Origin: JBBRMU01 sp038230655
GTDB lineage: Bacteria > Patescibacteriota > Microgenomatia > UBA1406 > GWC2-37-13
DNA: 64,000 bases
Reading direction: 5' to 3'
Assembly: GCA_038230655.1 (NCBI GenBank)
Contig: JBBRMU010000001.1
Coordinates: 47,126-111,125, forward strand
Shown: piece by piece, positions 8,084 through 17,500 of the stretch
Position numbering within the stretch: the first letter of the stretch is position 1
Layout: each line of letters begins with the position of its first letter
Position numbers and translations under genes: made by a program
Notes under the pieces: generated by a model
The model's input: the letters and a program-made list of their open reading frames with translations, nothing else
Databases searched by the model: none
Told to the model about the DNA's origin: nothing

Positions 8084-9646
8084 TTATTTAGGTTTGTTAG
8101 CTCTATTTTTCATTTGCGCACTGATTGTTCCAGAATTATTTATTGTATTTATTATAATAGCACTATCAGATGCATTCACTCGCCCATCTGAATTAATATC
8201 TGCGGACACTCCAACAGGTATTTCACCATCCGTGACAGTTCTAACATAGTAGAGATAATCTCTGGAGTCGATAATACCATCACAGTCGGCATCACCTTGC
8301 GACTTAGTGGCTGGACAAAGAGTTTGGGTAGGTGCTGGAGTGCCAGTATAATTAACTGTTGTTAGATTTAGTCTCACACCTGCACATTCTTGTGTAGTGT
8401 CAATAATTGCACATTGGGTATTAATTTCAGAGTGTTGATCAATTCTTGGATGATTACAATAGAAATAACGCTGAGGAGGACCTGATGGCAGCGGATTTAC
8501 ACAAACATAGTAATCACCATCTGTTGGAACTCCATCAAAATAAAATGCGCCATCTTGTCCACTTGCTCCTGATCCTGTAACTGCGGTTTGTGAGAAACCT
8601 GAGTTATTATTAATCCGAACTGTGACACCATTTAGACCAGGATACATAGTAATCCACGGAGCAGGAGTTACATTAGGATAGCCTCCTACAGTTGGACATT
8701 GTAGTGGTCGAGATGTACCTAGATCAAGCACTTGTCCGCTTACCTGACAGACTGTAGGTATTGGTGAAGGGGTCAAAGTAGGTGAAGGTGTAAGTGTAGC
8801 TGTCGGCGTCAATGTCGGAGTTCCAGGAACTGGTGTATTTGTAGGTGTTGCTGCTGGGGGGGTTATGGATGCTATATAATTAGGATAGTATGTTTGAATG
8901 GTAGTTTCTGTAGCCTGTCCGCGATTCATGCCTACATTAGGCCGTAAATAAGGAAGATTAGAACAGTTGTTAGGACATCCACAGGGCTCACCTGTTCCGC
9001 AAAGGCTATAGCCAGATATTAAACCACGAGAACCTAAGCTATAAGCATAGGGAAAAAATTGATTCGACGATGGAACATCAGCAAAGAGTTGGGTTGGTGA
9101 AGGGTCATTGTATTGCTTCGAGACAGCAATAAACTTTACCGCTTGACCTCTTGTTAGTGGAAGGCATCCTCTAAAGTAGTTACCACTACCGTTTGCCTCT
9201 AGTACACCACAGTAGTTATTCCCATCTCCTGTATATCCCCCCGTAACGCCAGCATTATAAATCCGATAAATGTATGTATAAAATGGATCAGTTCTCACAA
9301 CGTCTCCAAAAAAATTCCAGCCATTATTGGGATTAGCCGTGTACTGGGCAGCTTGGGATAGTAATTTTGCAAACTCGTCTCGGCGCATCACATTACCCGG
9401 CAAGAAACACGGAGCTGTCGTGTTGTTGTTTGTACAATCTGGATCAGAATAACCATCAACAATATTTAAACATGTTGCGAAATGAATTGAAGGGAAAAAT
9501 TGAGAAGAGTTCGAATCGACATAGTTTCCACATGATCCAGCGTGGTTTGCATTAATTGAAGATGGGAAATAGGAAAATATTATAAAGACCGCCAGAGAAA
9601 AACCAATTAAAGAAGATATTACTTTTAATTTATGGATGGGACTCAT
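8084..9646 (-). CDS. Secreted protein with three SLH-like repeats and a type I dockerin
   Basis: 520 residues with a signal sequence (1-33). Three S-layer-homology-like units (~37-255) show F/Y-D-V and RGQA/MRRDEFAK-type motifs (VMRRDEFAKLLSQA, PLTRGQAVKFIAV, GMNRGQATETTI). A Thr/Pro linker (~262-295) and a carboxypeptidase-regulatory/CNA-B-like beta domain (~300-435) follow. The dockerin (~447-503) has DADCDGIIDSRDYLYYV and DINSDGRVNASDSAIII. SLH domains bind cell-wall polymers and dockerins bind cohesins, so this protein could bridge the wall and cohesin proteins encoded just downstream. Confidence 0.78.
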   Translation of the reverse strand: MSPIHKLKVISSLIGFSLAVFIIFSYFPSSINANHAGSCGNYVDSNSSQFFPSIHFATCLNIVDGYSDPDCTNNNTTAPCFLPGNVMRRDEFAKLLSQAAQYTANPNNGWNFFGDVVRTDPFYTYIYRIYNAGVTGGYTGDGNNYCGVLEANGSGNYFRGCLPLTRGQAVKFIAVSKQYNDPSPTQLFADVPSSNQFFPYAYSLGSRGLISGYSLCGTGEPCGCPNNCSNLPYLRPNVGMNRGQATETTIQTYYPNYIASITPPAATPTNTPVPGTPTLTPTATLTPSPTLTPSPIPTVCQVSGQVLDLGTSRPLQCPTVGGYPNVTPAPWITMYPGLNGVTVRINNNSGFSQTAVTGSGASGQDGAFYFDGVPTDGDYYVCVNPLPSGPPQRYFYCNHPRIDQHSEINTQCAIIDTTQECAGVRLNLTTVNYTGTPAPTQTLCPATKSQGDADCDGIIDSRDYLYYVRTVTDGEIPVGVSADINSDGRVNASDSAIIINTINNSGTISAQMKNRANKPK

Positions 9647-9695
9647 ATGTGATCTAAGAATAACATGAATGAAAAGAGCTTGTCAATGAGATTTA

Positions 9696-9980
9696 TCAAG
9701 TAAATGAAGGCTGTTCATTGAAACGTTTTTCCATATCTATAAGTTGTTTATCGTAATACTCAATTAAAGAATTCATATCTTTTTTTATTAATTTGATATC
9801 TGTACGTATTGGTTTTAAGGTTTTGTTAATCTTTGCTATAGAAGATTTTATGGGTTTGAGTTCTTTTTTAAACTTTTGATCCAGCTTTTGATCCAACTTT
9901 TTATCATATTCATCAAAACGAACATTCAATTTCTCATCAATAACCTGACCGATAGCTGCTAGATCTTTCTCAGTTAACAT
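9696..9980 (-). CDS. Small coiled-coil protein, paralogue of the gene at 12753-12974
   Basis: The open frame reaches 10019, but the start at 9980 (MLTEKDLAAIGQVIDEKLN) is chosen because the paralogue starts with MLTQEDLTAIGQVVDEKLK. About 94 residues, almost wholly charged heptad-like helix (KKLDQKLDQKFKKELKPI, DIKLIKKDMNSLIEYYD). No enzyme motif. It sits inside the surface cluster on the same strand. A block about 45-65 nt upstream of the start is conserved between the two paralogues. Function is not known. Confidence 0.65.
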   Translation of the reverse strand: MLTEKDLAAIGQVIDEKLNVRFDEYDKKLDQKLDQKFKKELKPIKSSIAKINKTLKPIRTDIKLIKKDMNSLIEYYDKQLIDMEKRFNEQPSFT

Positions 9981-10040
9981 AAGTAGAAAAAGTTTACACA
10001 ACAAACTCTGTCTCTGCAATAGACTATAATCTACAATGTT

Positions 10041-10337
10041 TTAGATTACCTTGAGAAGTCTGAATAAAACAAAACTTATGAAGTAGAACAAGACAACTTG
10101 AAATAAAGGCAGGAATAATGTCAAAAAGATAGCTACAATTGCAAGAATAAGAAATGCCTCATTGTGAATCGCCGGTAGTAGACCTTTTGTAATAAGAATA
10201 AGTATTGTTAGTGTGAGTAAAGGAGCGGTCTTAAACCAGATTAAATCAATATGAAAGACTGCAAGCAGTATTAAAATTAACGAAGCTATAATTAAAAAAA
10301 TTTCTTTTGTGTCGAAGTAAAATGGACCTAGGTACAT
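10041..10337 (-). CDS. Small polytopic membrane protein, unknown function
   Basis: 98 residues, nearly all hydrophobic, with three to four predicted membrane segments (KEIFLIIASLILILLAVFHI, FLILAIVAIFLTLFLPLFQ, VVLFYFISFVLF). No recognisable family motif. It lies between two genes of the surface cluster on the same strand, 38 nt after the upstream stop. Confidence 0.55.
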   Translation of the reverse strand: MYLGPFYFDTKEIFLIIASLILILLAVFHIDLIWFKTAPLLTLTILILITKGLLPAIHNEAFLILAIVAIFLTLFLPLFQVVLFYFISFVLFRLLKVI

Positions 10338-10375
10338 AGTTAAACTATAATAATTTTTCTAATAATAATCAATAC

Positions 10376-10822
10376 TTATTTATAAAATACTTTATCCTTT
10401 ATAACTTCAGCTTCTGTTGGAGGTTCTTTCCCCTTCTCAACGTATATCGTTATATTTTCACCTTTGATTAAATACATGTGTTTAACCCATTCAATCTCAC
10501 CCACTTTGACAGTATAAACTGATCCAACATCAGTATCAGCTGCGTAAACTCCCTGAGCTATTTTATTTAAAGATGACGTTTTTGCTTTATCTTCTAGTTG
10601 TGCAATCTGATCTTTAGCTTCTAAGTAGGGTTGAGTTTTTCTATTATGAAATAAGCTCGCAATTTTATTTTGTGTACGATCAGCGATTTCAACAAATGTA
10701 TAGTAAAAGTCTGGATTTACTTTTGGTGTAGATGCGACGAATACCTTATTGCTGACTAGACGCACAGTTATCAGCGAGATTAAAATGCTAAAGAATATTT
10801 TTAGATAGAAAGATTTTTTCAT
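10376..10822 (-). CDS. Membrane-anchored protein of unknown function
   Basis: 148 residues: an N-terminal signal anchor (~7-28), a charged helical middle (FVEIADRTQNKIASLFHNR, LEAKDQIAQLEDKAK) and a C-terminal beta-like part (VGSVYTVKVGEIEWVKHMY, ENITIYVEKG). No family recognised. It starts 3 nt after the stop of the Cys-rich gene, so it is almost certainly in the same operon and on the cell surface side. Confidence 0.6.
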   Translation of the reverse strand: MKKSFYLKIFFSILISLITVRLVSNKVFVASTPKVNPDFYYTFVEIADRTQNKIASLFHNRKTQPYLEAKDQIAQLEDKAKTSSLNKIAQGVYAADTDVGSVYTVKVGEIEWVKHMYLIKGENITIYVEKGKEPPTEAEVIKDKVFYK

Positions 10823-10825
10823 ATA

Positions 10826-12700
10826 TTATTGAAAGTTTACAATAAATGTTAAAGCTCCATCTCCATTATTTACAGGTCTAAAAGTTTGGGAAAAGTGGCC
10901 TGGGTCAGAGCCAGGGAGTTCAATTAAAGCTCGAGCTTTCACCATCTCTGGTGCATCTCGCCAATCGTAAATCCATTTTTCAACTATTTCTGGATTTTGA
11001 TTACTTCTCAAAATAAGTGGAGACGGAATAATATCTTTCTGATTTACCCAGGTATAGTCATATTGCCTATCATAAACCTTTAACTCTGTAACAGTTACCT
11101 GTCCACCTGAATGATTATTTAATTGGACGATCACTCTATGTATATAGTTGCTTATATCAATTGTGTCATTCACCGTTGCCTCTGTCGCTAAATTCGACTG
11201 TGAGTTTAGTACGGGAATTGTAAATTTATGATCTACATTATAGAAAGCTCTCAAAGCATTAATATAATTACCTACATATCCATCTCCACCATAGTAAATT
11301 AACTCCAACCAGTAGTGATGAGGGCAAGGATTATCCGGGTATGAGTTTTCAAAATATGCTAGGTTTGTAAAGGTAACTGTGTTATTAGTGAAATTTATTG
11401 GTTGATATTGCCAGAAAGATCCATCTGTACCTGAATGGGTGCAATTTGAATGTAAGGTGAATGTATCCCGTTTTAACTCAGCTCTAATGTGTCTGTTTAA
11501 TAGGGTGACATCTGCTAGTCGCGGATATACCAAATTATTAAGATGTATAACTATCCTACCATCATGTCTACTATGATCTACGAGTCCAAGAGTTGGAGTC
11601 GGAGTTGGAGCAGCGGGGACCCAGCAACCATTTTCCTGTTTACATGTATGCCAGAAACTATTGGATTCACAGGTTGGTTTATCTGGTTGAGCACAACTGC
11701 CCTGGCCCTGTGGTGAAGCAACCCAACATCCAGCGCTGTCCTGAGTACAGTGATGCCAGAAACTATTGGATTCACAGGTTGGTTTATCTGGTTGAGCACA
11801 ACTATGTGTTCCTCCTGTACATGCTGCTACGTCTCTTGAATCTCGTGTATTACAAGACCAGTAATGCCACTCCGTCCCGTTTGGACATTGAGGATGATCT
11901 GATACACACGACCCTCCACTCACTGTACCTGACCAAGCACATCCTCGTGTTTGGACACATAGAACACAGTCATTAACATTACAGGTTGGTTGTCCTGGTT
12001 CTGGACTGGTTGCTGGTGGTTCTGGGCTTGTGTTAGGTGGTGGAGTCTGATGCGTAGTTGGAGTTGCAGTAGCGGCAGGTGGATGTTGTCTACAGTCTGT
12101 TCCTTGTGGTCCACAACATGATCCAGCCCCCCAACTACATCTAACGACCCCGTCGCTTTCTCGCTGCCAGGTTCCTCCCATTTTATGACATGACTGACCA
12201 TGATCTGAGTAATCTTCAGTACATGATGTGCCAATTCGTGAATCAGGAGTTGGACTAGGTGCTCCTGGCACTGGAGTATTCGTGGGTTGATTTGGAACAG
12301 GAGTATTTGTAGGAGGTGTTCTGTAAGTAAGCTGCATACATCTAAAATCAGACTGTCCAGCTCCAAACTGATAACACCAGGCGCTACTAGCCGGATCAAC
12401 GAAACCCGGTTGGCCTTCATTTCTTAAACACTCACTCGTTGCAGTACAATAACTTCTCTGAGCTCTGATATCAGAACGTAAAAAACGTGAAGAATTGCAG
12501 TCTGCTATCCAGTCGTAAACTGAGGAATTAGGATTTGGAGCCCCTGCTGGATTATTTCCACAAGACTCTCCGTTCGCTAATGTTTTTGTAGTCTGGGGAT
12601 GATTTCCAAAAAGTGAAGATACTAATGCAATCGCCGTCACGAAGACAAACGCCCCGATTGTAATCATCGTAATAATTTCACCTTTTTGAGACTCTCTCAT
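10826..12700 (-). CDS. Large membrane-anchored Cys-rich surface protein with an internal duplication
   Basis: 624 residues. A transmembrane anchor (~11-31) is followed by a Cys-rich region and Thr/Pro linkers (NTPVPNQPTNTPVPGAPSPTP). Two copies of a Cys-rich unit (CAQPDKPTCESNSFWH...C...GCWV) are encoded by an exact 51-bp repeat plus diverged flanks. After another linker, ~240 residues form a beta-rich C-terminal domain. The many even-spaced Cys suggest disulfides outside the membrane. It is the first gene of the nine-gene surface cluster; a GATAAT-like box lies ~10 nt before the ATG. No catalytic motif is recognised. Confidence 0.7.
   Translation of the reverse strand: MRESQKGEIITMITIGAFVFVTAIALVSSLFGNHPQTTKTLANGESCGNNPAGAPNPNSSVYDWIADCNSSRFLRSDIRAQRSYCTATSECLRNEGQPGFVDPASSAWCYQFGAGQSDFRCMQLTYRTPPTNTPVPNQPTNTPVPGAPSPTPDSRIGTSCTEDYSDHGQSCHKMGGTWQRESDGVVRCSWGAGSCCGPQGTDCRQHPPAATATPTTHQTPPPNTSPEPPATSPEPGQPTCNVNDCVLCVQTRGCAWSGTVSGGSCVSDHPQCPNGTEWHYWSCNTRDSRDVAACTGGTHSCAQPDKPTCESNSFWHHCTQDSAGCWVASPQGQGSCAQPDKPTCESNSFWHTCKQENGCWVPAAPTPTPTLGLVDHSRHDGRIVIHLNNLVYPRLADVTLLNRHIRAELKRDTFTLHSNCTHSGTDGSFWQYQPINFTNNTVTFTNLAYFENSYPDNPCPHHYWLELIYYGGDGYVGNYINALRAFYNVDHKFTIPVLNSQSNLATEATVNDTIDISNYIHRVIVQLNNHSGGQVTVTELKVYDRQYDYTWVNQKDIIPSPLILRSNQNPEIVEKWIYDWRDAPEMVKARALIELPGSDPGHFSQTFRPVNNGDGALTFIVNFQ
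11648..11698. repeat. 51-bp exact direct repeat, copy 1
   Basis: Identical to 11753-11803, start-to-start spacing 105 bp. It lies within the Cys-rich surface gene and encodes part of the duplicated CAQPDKPTCESNSFWH unit. The spacing (35 codons) keeps the reading frame. Confidence 0.9.
11753..11803. repeat. 51-bp exact direct repeat, copy 2
   Basis: Second copy of the repeat at 11648-11698. DNA-level identity over 51 bp next to diverged flanks points to a recent duplication or gene conversion. Confidence 0.9.
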
Positions 12701-12752
12701 TATTTAAACATTATCAGTTTTAAAATATGAAATCAAGTAGACAAAATGCAGA

Positions 12753-12974
12753 TCACTTCTTCGAGTTTATGGGTGTGATCTCAAGGTGGTTTTCAATTCG
12801 ATCTATTCGTCTATCGTGGATCCATATTCTTTTATCAAAGTGGTCAATTATTAAGTTAATATTCCTATCTATTCTTTTTATATGAGCATATATCTTTTTC
12901 ATGTCAACTTTTATTGGTTTAAGTTTCTCATCAACAACCTGCCCTATTGCAGTAAGATCTTCTTGGGTTAGCAT
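12753..12974 (-). CDS. Small coiled-coil protein, paralogue of the gene at 9696-9980
   Basis: The start at 12974 (MLTQEDLTAIGQVVDEKLK) is chosen over the open upstream frame by agreement with the paralogue. About 73 residues, helical and charged (KKIYAHIKRIDRNINLIIDHFD, with IHDRRIDRIENHL near the end). No motif suggests an enzyme. It stands just upstream of the Cys-rich surface gene and divergent from the HTH gene at 13178. Confidence 0.65.
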   Translation of the reverse strand: MLTQEDLTAIGQVVDEKLKPIKVDMKKIYAHIKRIDRNINLIIDHFDKRIWIHDRRIDRIENHLEITPINSKK

Positions 12975-12999
12975 ATTCAATACTTTATACCAACAACCT

Positions 13000-13022
13000 T
13001 GGTTATTCAATAGTCTATAATC
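13000..13022 (-). promoter_or_regulatory. Conserved upstream block of the coiled-coil paralogues
   Basis: The segment with caatagtctataatccaca is matched by caatagactataatctaca at about 10017-10035, upstream of the paralogue. Both lie at a similar distance from their start codons. It contains the near-palindrome ATAGWCTAT. It may be a promoter or an operator. Confidence 0.45.
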
Positions 13023-13177
13023 CACAAGTCATCCCTGTTTTATATCATTTGATGTAGTTTGTTGTTGACATATTGAAAGTAATTTTTTATAATCAAGTTG
13101 TAATATACTCATTGCACTTAAAAGTGGCAGGGTATATAATCCACTAATTAAGATTGTTATAGTAATCTAAAACAAAT

Positions 13178-13375
13178 ATGGCTAAAATCTCAATTAAAGA
13201 CCTTCCCGATTTATTAACTATCCGTGAGGTCGCAAATCTTCTTCGCGTTTCTTCCCTCACGATTAAAAGATGGGGCAAAAAAGGAAAACTGCCAGCTATA
13301 CGTATTAACTCTCGTGGTGACAGGAGATATAAGAAAGACGTCGTTCTAAAACTTCTCGGAGTTGAAGAAGAGTAA
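13178..13375 (+). CDS. Small helix-turn-helix DNA-binding protein (MerR/excisionase-like)
   Basis: 65 residues with a single winged-helix/HTH_17-type domain: LLTIREVANLLRVSSLTIKRWGKKGKLPAIRIN then a basic wing GDRRYKKDVVLKLL. Such proteins are excisionase-like or small transcription regulators. It is transcribed divergently from the coiled-coil gene at 12753-12974, so it might act on the intervening region 12975-13177. No integrase is present, so a role in excision is not supported. Confidence 0.75.
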   Translation: MAKISIKDLPDLLTIREVANLLRVSSLTIKRWGKKGKLPAIRINSRGDRRYKKDVVLKLLGVEEE

Positions 13376-13451
13376 ATTTAGGCTTCTTCTCTAATTCTCT
13401 AAGTCCATTTTTGAAAAAAAACATTCTACATGTTCAAGGGGTCGATTTTCA

Positions 13452-13506
13452 TTATACTTATGCACTAGTACGTGAGTACAGTCGAAAACTGCCTTTTTGA
13501 ATAAAG
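13452..13506. repeat. Dispersed degenerate repeat, copy 1
   Basis: Aligns with 27165-27218 mostly through transitions. Both contain a 10-codon mini-ORF, here starting GTG at 13472, (V/M)STVE..LF(E/G)-stop. Could be a decayed element or leader peptide. Confidence 0.35.
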
Positions 13507-13811
13507 AGTATGCAGATTAAGCACAAACTTTACATTCATCCTCTGCTCAAGAAGAGGTCGATAGAATGATCTCCAAAACCTCTCAGTATGAAAGAGGCTC
13601 TTTTTAAAGAGACCTCGCACAGTGGCAAAAAGATATGGTTTCCTATATGAACAAGTTCAAGTCAGCTGAGGGTAAATGGCCAGAAATACAGGAACAGTCA
13701 GTTTTTTTAAATGATTTAGGATATTCACTAGAGTCATTTGACGAAAATGCAGCAAAATAACTTTTAGCTACAAATGATGCTATTGTCGATTCTGAGTGTG
13801 ATAACTTTTAG
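13476..13811 (+). pseudogene. Decayed gene with three in-frame TAA stops
   Basis: One frame of 111 codons after the TGA at 13473 reads as plausible protein but is cut by TAA at 13518, 13605 and 13758. Pieces read AQTLHSSSAQEEVDRMISK, RDLAQWQKDMVSYMNKFK and AEGKWPEIQEQSVFLNDLGY, ending with LLATNDAIVDSECDNF. All three stops could come from CAA (Gln) by a single C-to-T change. There is no family match. It fills the gap between the HTH gene and the helical protein gene, whose 3' end it overlaps by 4 nt. Confidence 0.5.
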
Positions 13812-14368
13812 TTCCACTTTTTGACATCATTTGGATTACCTGTAGAAGGCAAAGGAGCCGGCGGTGCTGAAGGTAATGGAAAGTCAAAATTTTGATTTGG
13901 AGCTGCTGAAGGCTGAACTGGTGCCGGCGAAAGTGGAGCTGACAATATCTTCTCATCAACTGATGTTTGTACATTTGGAACCACAGGTGAAATTGACTCA
14001 ACTGCCTTTACAATTTGATCTCTGACAGAGTATAAATAGGCAGCCCGAAAATTTAGGAGGGCTGCTGCCACCTCGATTTCCAGGTTAGAAACGTTACGAA
14101 TAAAAAATACATTCAGTTGTTCGTCAGACGGATTTTCATCAAGTAATTTATCTAACTCAAGCTGGGCTTTCTTTGGTAATAAGTTTACCAGATGACTATT
14201 AATGGCTAAGTTCACCTCATTTAGGAGAAGTTTCCTAACTTCTGGTAGTTCTTTCTCGGTGATACTTGGATCATTCTTAGCCTTAATGAGATCATCAATA
14301 AATACCAAAAGAGCTTTTTGATCTACTACATCATTATTTGAGGGATTATTTGTGCCTAGATTTGACAT
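13808..14368 (-). CDS. Helical protein with Pro-rich tail, DUF5663-like pattern
   Basis: 186 residues. The N-terminal ~115 residues are all helical (ALLVFIDDLIKAKNDP, EVRKLLLNEVNLAINSHLV, SDEQLNVFFIRNV, FRAAYLYSV). The rest is a Pro/Ala-rich low-complexity tail (APLSPAPVQPSAAPN). The helix pattern and its ends resemble the 124-residue protein encoded at 20590-20964, (ELPEVRKLL...FRAAYL against DLREEMIKE...FRELYL), so they may be one family. I recall a similar pattern in DUF5663 of Patescibacteria, but could not test it. It lies downstream of the giant gene on the same strand. Confidence 0.55.
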   Translation of the reverse strand: MSNLGTNNPSNNDVVDQKALLVFIDDLIKAKNDPSITEKELPEVRKLLLNEVNLAINSHLVNLLPKKAQLELDKLLDENPSDEQLNVFFIRNVSNLEIEVAAALLNFRAAYLYSVRDQIVKAVESISPVVPNVQTSVDEKILSAPLSPAPVQPSAAPNQNFDFPLPSAPPAPLPSTGNPNDVKKWN

Positions 14369-14535
14369 AGTATGATAATAAATGAAAATAAATCTCTTGT
14401 CAATGTGATCAAACTGCTGAATAAATCTAATCTCTTTATCTCTATTTTAAAATTTAATTTCAATTCATTAGAATTATCTGATATTTCTAAACTTTGATTT
14501 ATCTCAGTTACTAAATTTACTGGAAGTGTGACTTC

Positions 14536-17500
14536 CTATGGTGCTGATGGTGTAGTAGTTGTAAGGGTGGGTATAGCAGATTTAGCAGGAGGTTTTAATC
14601 GAGTCACTGTAATAATGTGAGAGGAAGAATCTTCTCTCGTTTCAACAATATAACCATTTTTACGAAGTTCTTTAATTATCCATTCATCACGTTTATTACC
14701 AGTGAAAAAAGAAGGCATTTTCCCAGATGTTACTACAGATTTGAATTGATTAACCCATTCATTAGTAGTATTCTTAATTCCTCTAATATCTTTAGGTAAT
14801 TCTCTATAGATAAGATAGTCATTACCCGAAGTGACAGCTTCAATAAGCGGTTGAGGTGAAGATGATGATGGAATTTTTTTTAGTTGGCTTAGATTTTCTT
14901 CTTTATATGCTCGTAAATTTTGTAGTAATTTATCCACTTTGATAATATGAATACTATTATCCTCAATTCTCCCCTCTACTCCCATCCATTCTAAAGCTCT
15001 TTCTACCGCTTTTTTATGTATTGGATCACCAACTAAATCTAATCCATAATAATCGAGAATGGCTTTCATTTCGGATTCTAGACGTTTTGTATCAAAGGCA
15101 TCCAGTGATTCTTCATCGGTTGTAATTGCTTGCCAATTGTTAGTTCTTGCACTATCATTTCCACCCATTCTATCGTTAAAATCATCCCACTGAGCAATCA
15201 CAGGCTGACCACTTTTGTAATAATCTATTCCCCTCCTAGGATTACTTTCAAGCCAAGCACTATTCAAAAATTTTATTGGATAAAATCTGGCAGGAATTTC
15301 ATCTAATTTTCCAAAACGAGCATATCTAATCATTTTAGATAAATCTTGATCGGCTCCCGCGCCAGTGCCGCCAAAGTATCCTCCTACCCCTGCATAGATG
15401 CTAGACCTTAAAGCAAAATTACCCCCTGCTGATCCTATTCCAGGGTAGTCACCATGTCTCATTACAATATCTATAAACTGAGCAAATCGATTGGTCGCAT
15501 GGAAAAGTGGATATTTATCATATCCTTCCTGACTCCATTCTAATTTTCCTGTCATACCGTCAAGATATTGATTTTCTGGTTTATCAAATTCTTTAATAAT
15601 ATCATCAATATAATGGTTAGCCATAGCTGTAGAATCAGCATCATTAGTAGCCATTAGTAAATCTGAATTCAAAGGTGACTTTCGTTTACGTGATCTTAGT
15701 AACGCTAGGTCATTTAAATACTTCACAATTTTCCCATATTTTTCTGGTTTATCAAAAACTTTCTTAATAATTCTTATATTAACGTCTGGATGATCTACCT
15801 TAAATCTCTGAATCTCACTTTCTGTTCCATCAGGATTGATAGGATTACCTTCTCTATCAACTGCCGGATGATTAAGAAAGATCAGAACTTCATATTTATT
15901 TTTATCTATAGTTAAACCCGTCTGACTATCTTTCTGATCAACATAATTATTTAAAGCTTTATAAATATTTTTTTCTTCTTGATGAGCTGCTACTGGCATA
16001 ACTATAGTTAAACGATTCTCATTTAACATTGGCTCCGTTTGTTGTATTAGATTATTGAGTTCTGCCAGATATTGTGAATTCTGTTGTTCAAAATACCAAT
16101 CTGCTTCTTGTTCAGCATTTAAACGCGCTTGAGGATTATTATTTAAACGAGGAGATCTTCTAGCTTCAAATTCTTCTCTTACCTCAGGACTTAAATCAGT
16201 CCGAATATAATTATAATAAGTATCATGTAATCTTCTCATTCTATCGACTTCTTTATACATCGATTCCAAAGGATGTCTCGGATCCCATGGTAATGGGATT
16301 AAAGGTACTTCGATCAGCTCAATTGGTGGTTTTATTTCCCATGTTTTAAACGGCTCGTCAATTTTATGTGCAGCTATTTCATATTGTAAGCCTCCTTCAA
16401 CTGCTGCTGGTTTACCATCAAAAATATTGGCGGCAACAGACTTCCAAACTGTTTGAAGGTTACTAGAGTCTTTAACAGTAGTTCCGTCGTAGTGAAGATA
16501 CTGTCCATTCACCAACATTACAGGAGCTCCAGTTTTATCTTCCGTCACCATCTGCCCTGCGGAGAACATACCATACGGAACCGGACTATTTGGAGCCAGT
16601 GCTGGTGTATTTTCATTGCCTAAATTCATTAATTCATAATGTTTTCCAATCTGAGAATTTGCACTAAACTGAGAAAGCTCATCTTTATTAATCCACATTC
16701 TAGAGAACTCTCCTATTTGTGCTGTCTTTGTGTAATCATGAGTTGAGGGATCATATATATGAAAAATGTGGGTAGGATCTTTATCATTTATATCAAACAT
16801 AACTTGACCATTATCATCGGCCTTGATCGCAATAATATCACTATGTCCCTCACCAGCTGGATGAATCATCGCCCAAGCTGCATGTTCACCAGAATAGTGA
16901 GGCTTAAAGTACTCCTGAATATCCATTTTATGTGGAATTAAGCCATTTTGAATACTCACATCTTTAGTCGGAAACATAGAAGCTATATATTTTGAGCCAT
17001 CTATTGATTTATCTCTTATGTCAAGTTCTACCCTGTGGCCAACTGCGATATTTTCATGGAGTTTTGAGTCAAACTGTTGATCATGCAGATTATAACTATA
17101 GCCCTCTATTTTTGATACATGCGTTGAGTTTTCTTTCCAGAGCACTTCAGGATGTACTGTTTCTCTGGAAGGAACACTCAATACTTCATGCATCTTTATT
17201 GCGCTATTTGTATCATCATAAAACATCGTACCATCCTGATGAAACTGTACATCATTCATGATGACAACTCCATTAGCTAAGGCATCCTTTGGATTATCAA
17301 TCACCAAGTTCCAATATCCGGATTGATCTTTTTCCCACTTGGTGCCATCAGGAATTTTGAAATGGTGGCCTAGCAATTCCGAGTCATGAGTAGGCCCAGA
17401 GCCACCTAAAATTTCATGATTAAAATAGGGCCCTGGTTTAATATCAAAGTGATTATCAACTAACTCTTTACGGAAATCTGCAGGAAGATCAGTATTCAGT

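Noticed and set aside
11648..11803. CRISPR-like repeats
   Set aside because: Only two copies, in frame inside a protein gene; no spacer array or cas genes in the window.
11593..12420. Long frames in other phases over the Cys-rich surface gene
   Set aside because: They are shadows of the repeat-rich gene at 10826-12700, have odd composition and no starts with promoters.
13178..13375. HTH protein as an excisionase of a mobile element
   Set aside because: No integrase, attachment repeats or phage genes around it; a regulator is as likely.
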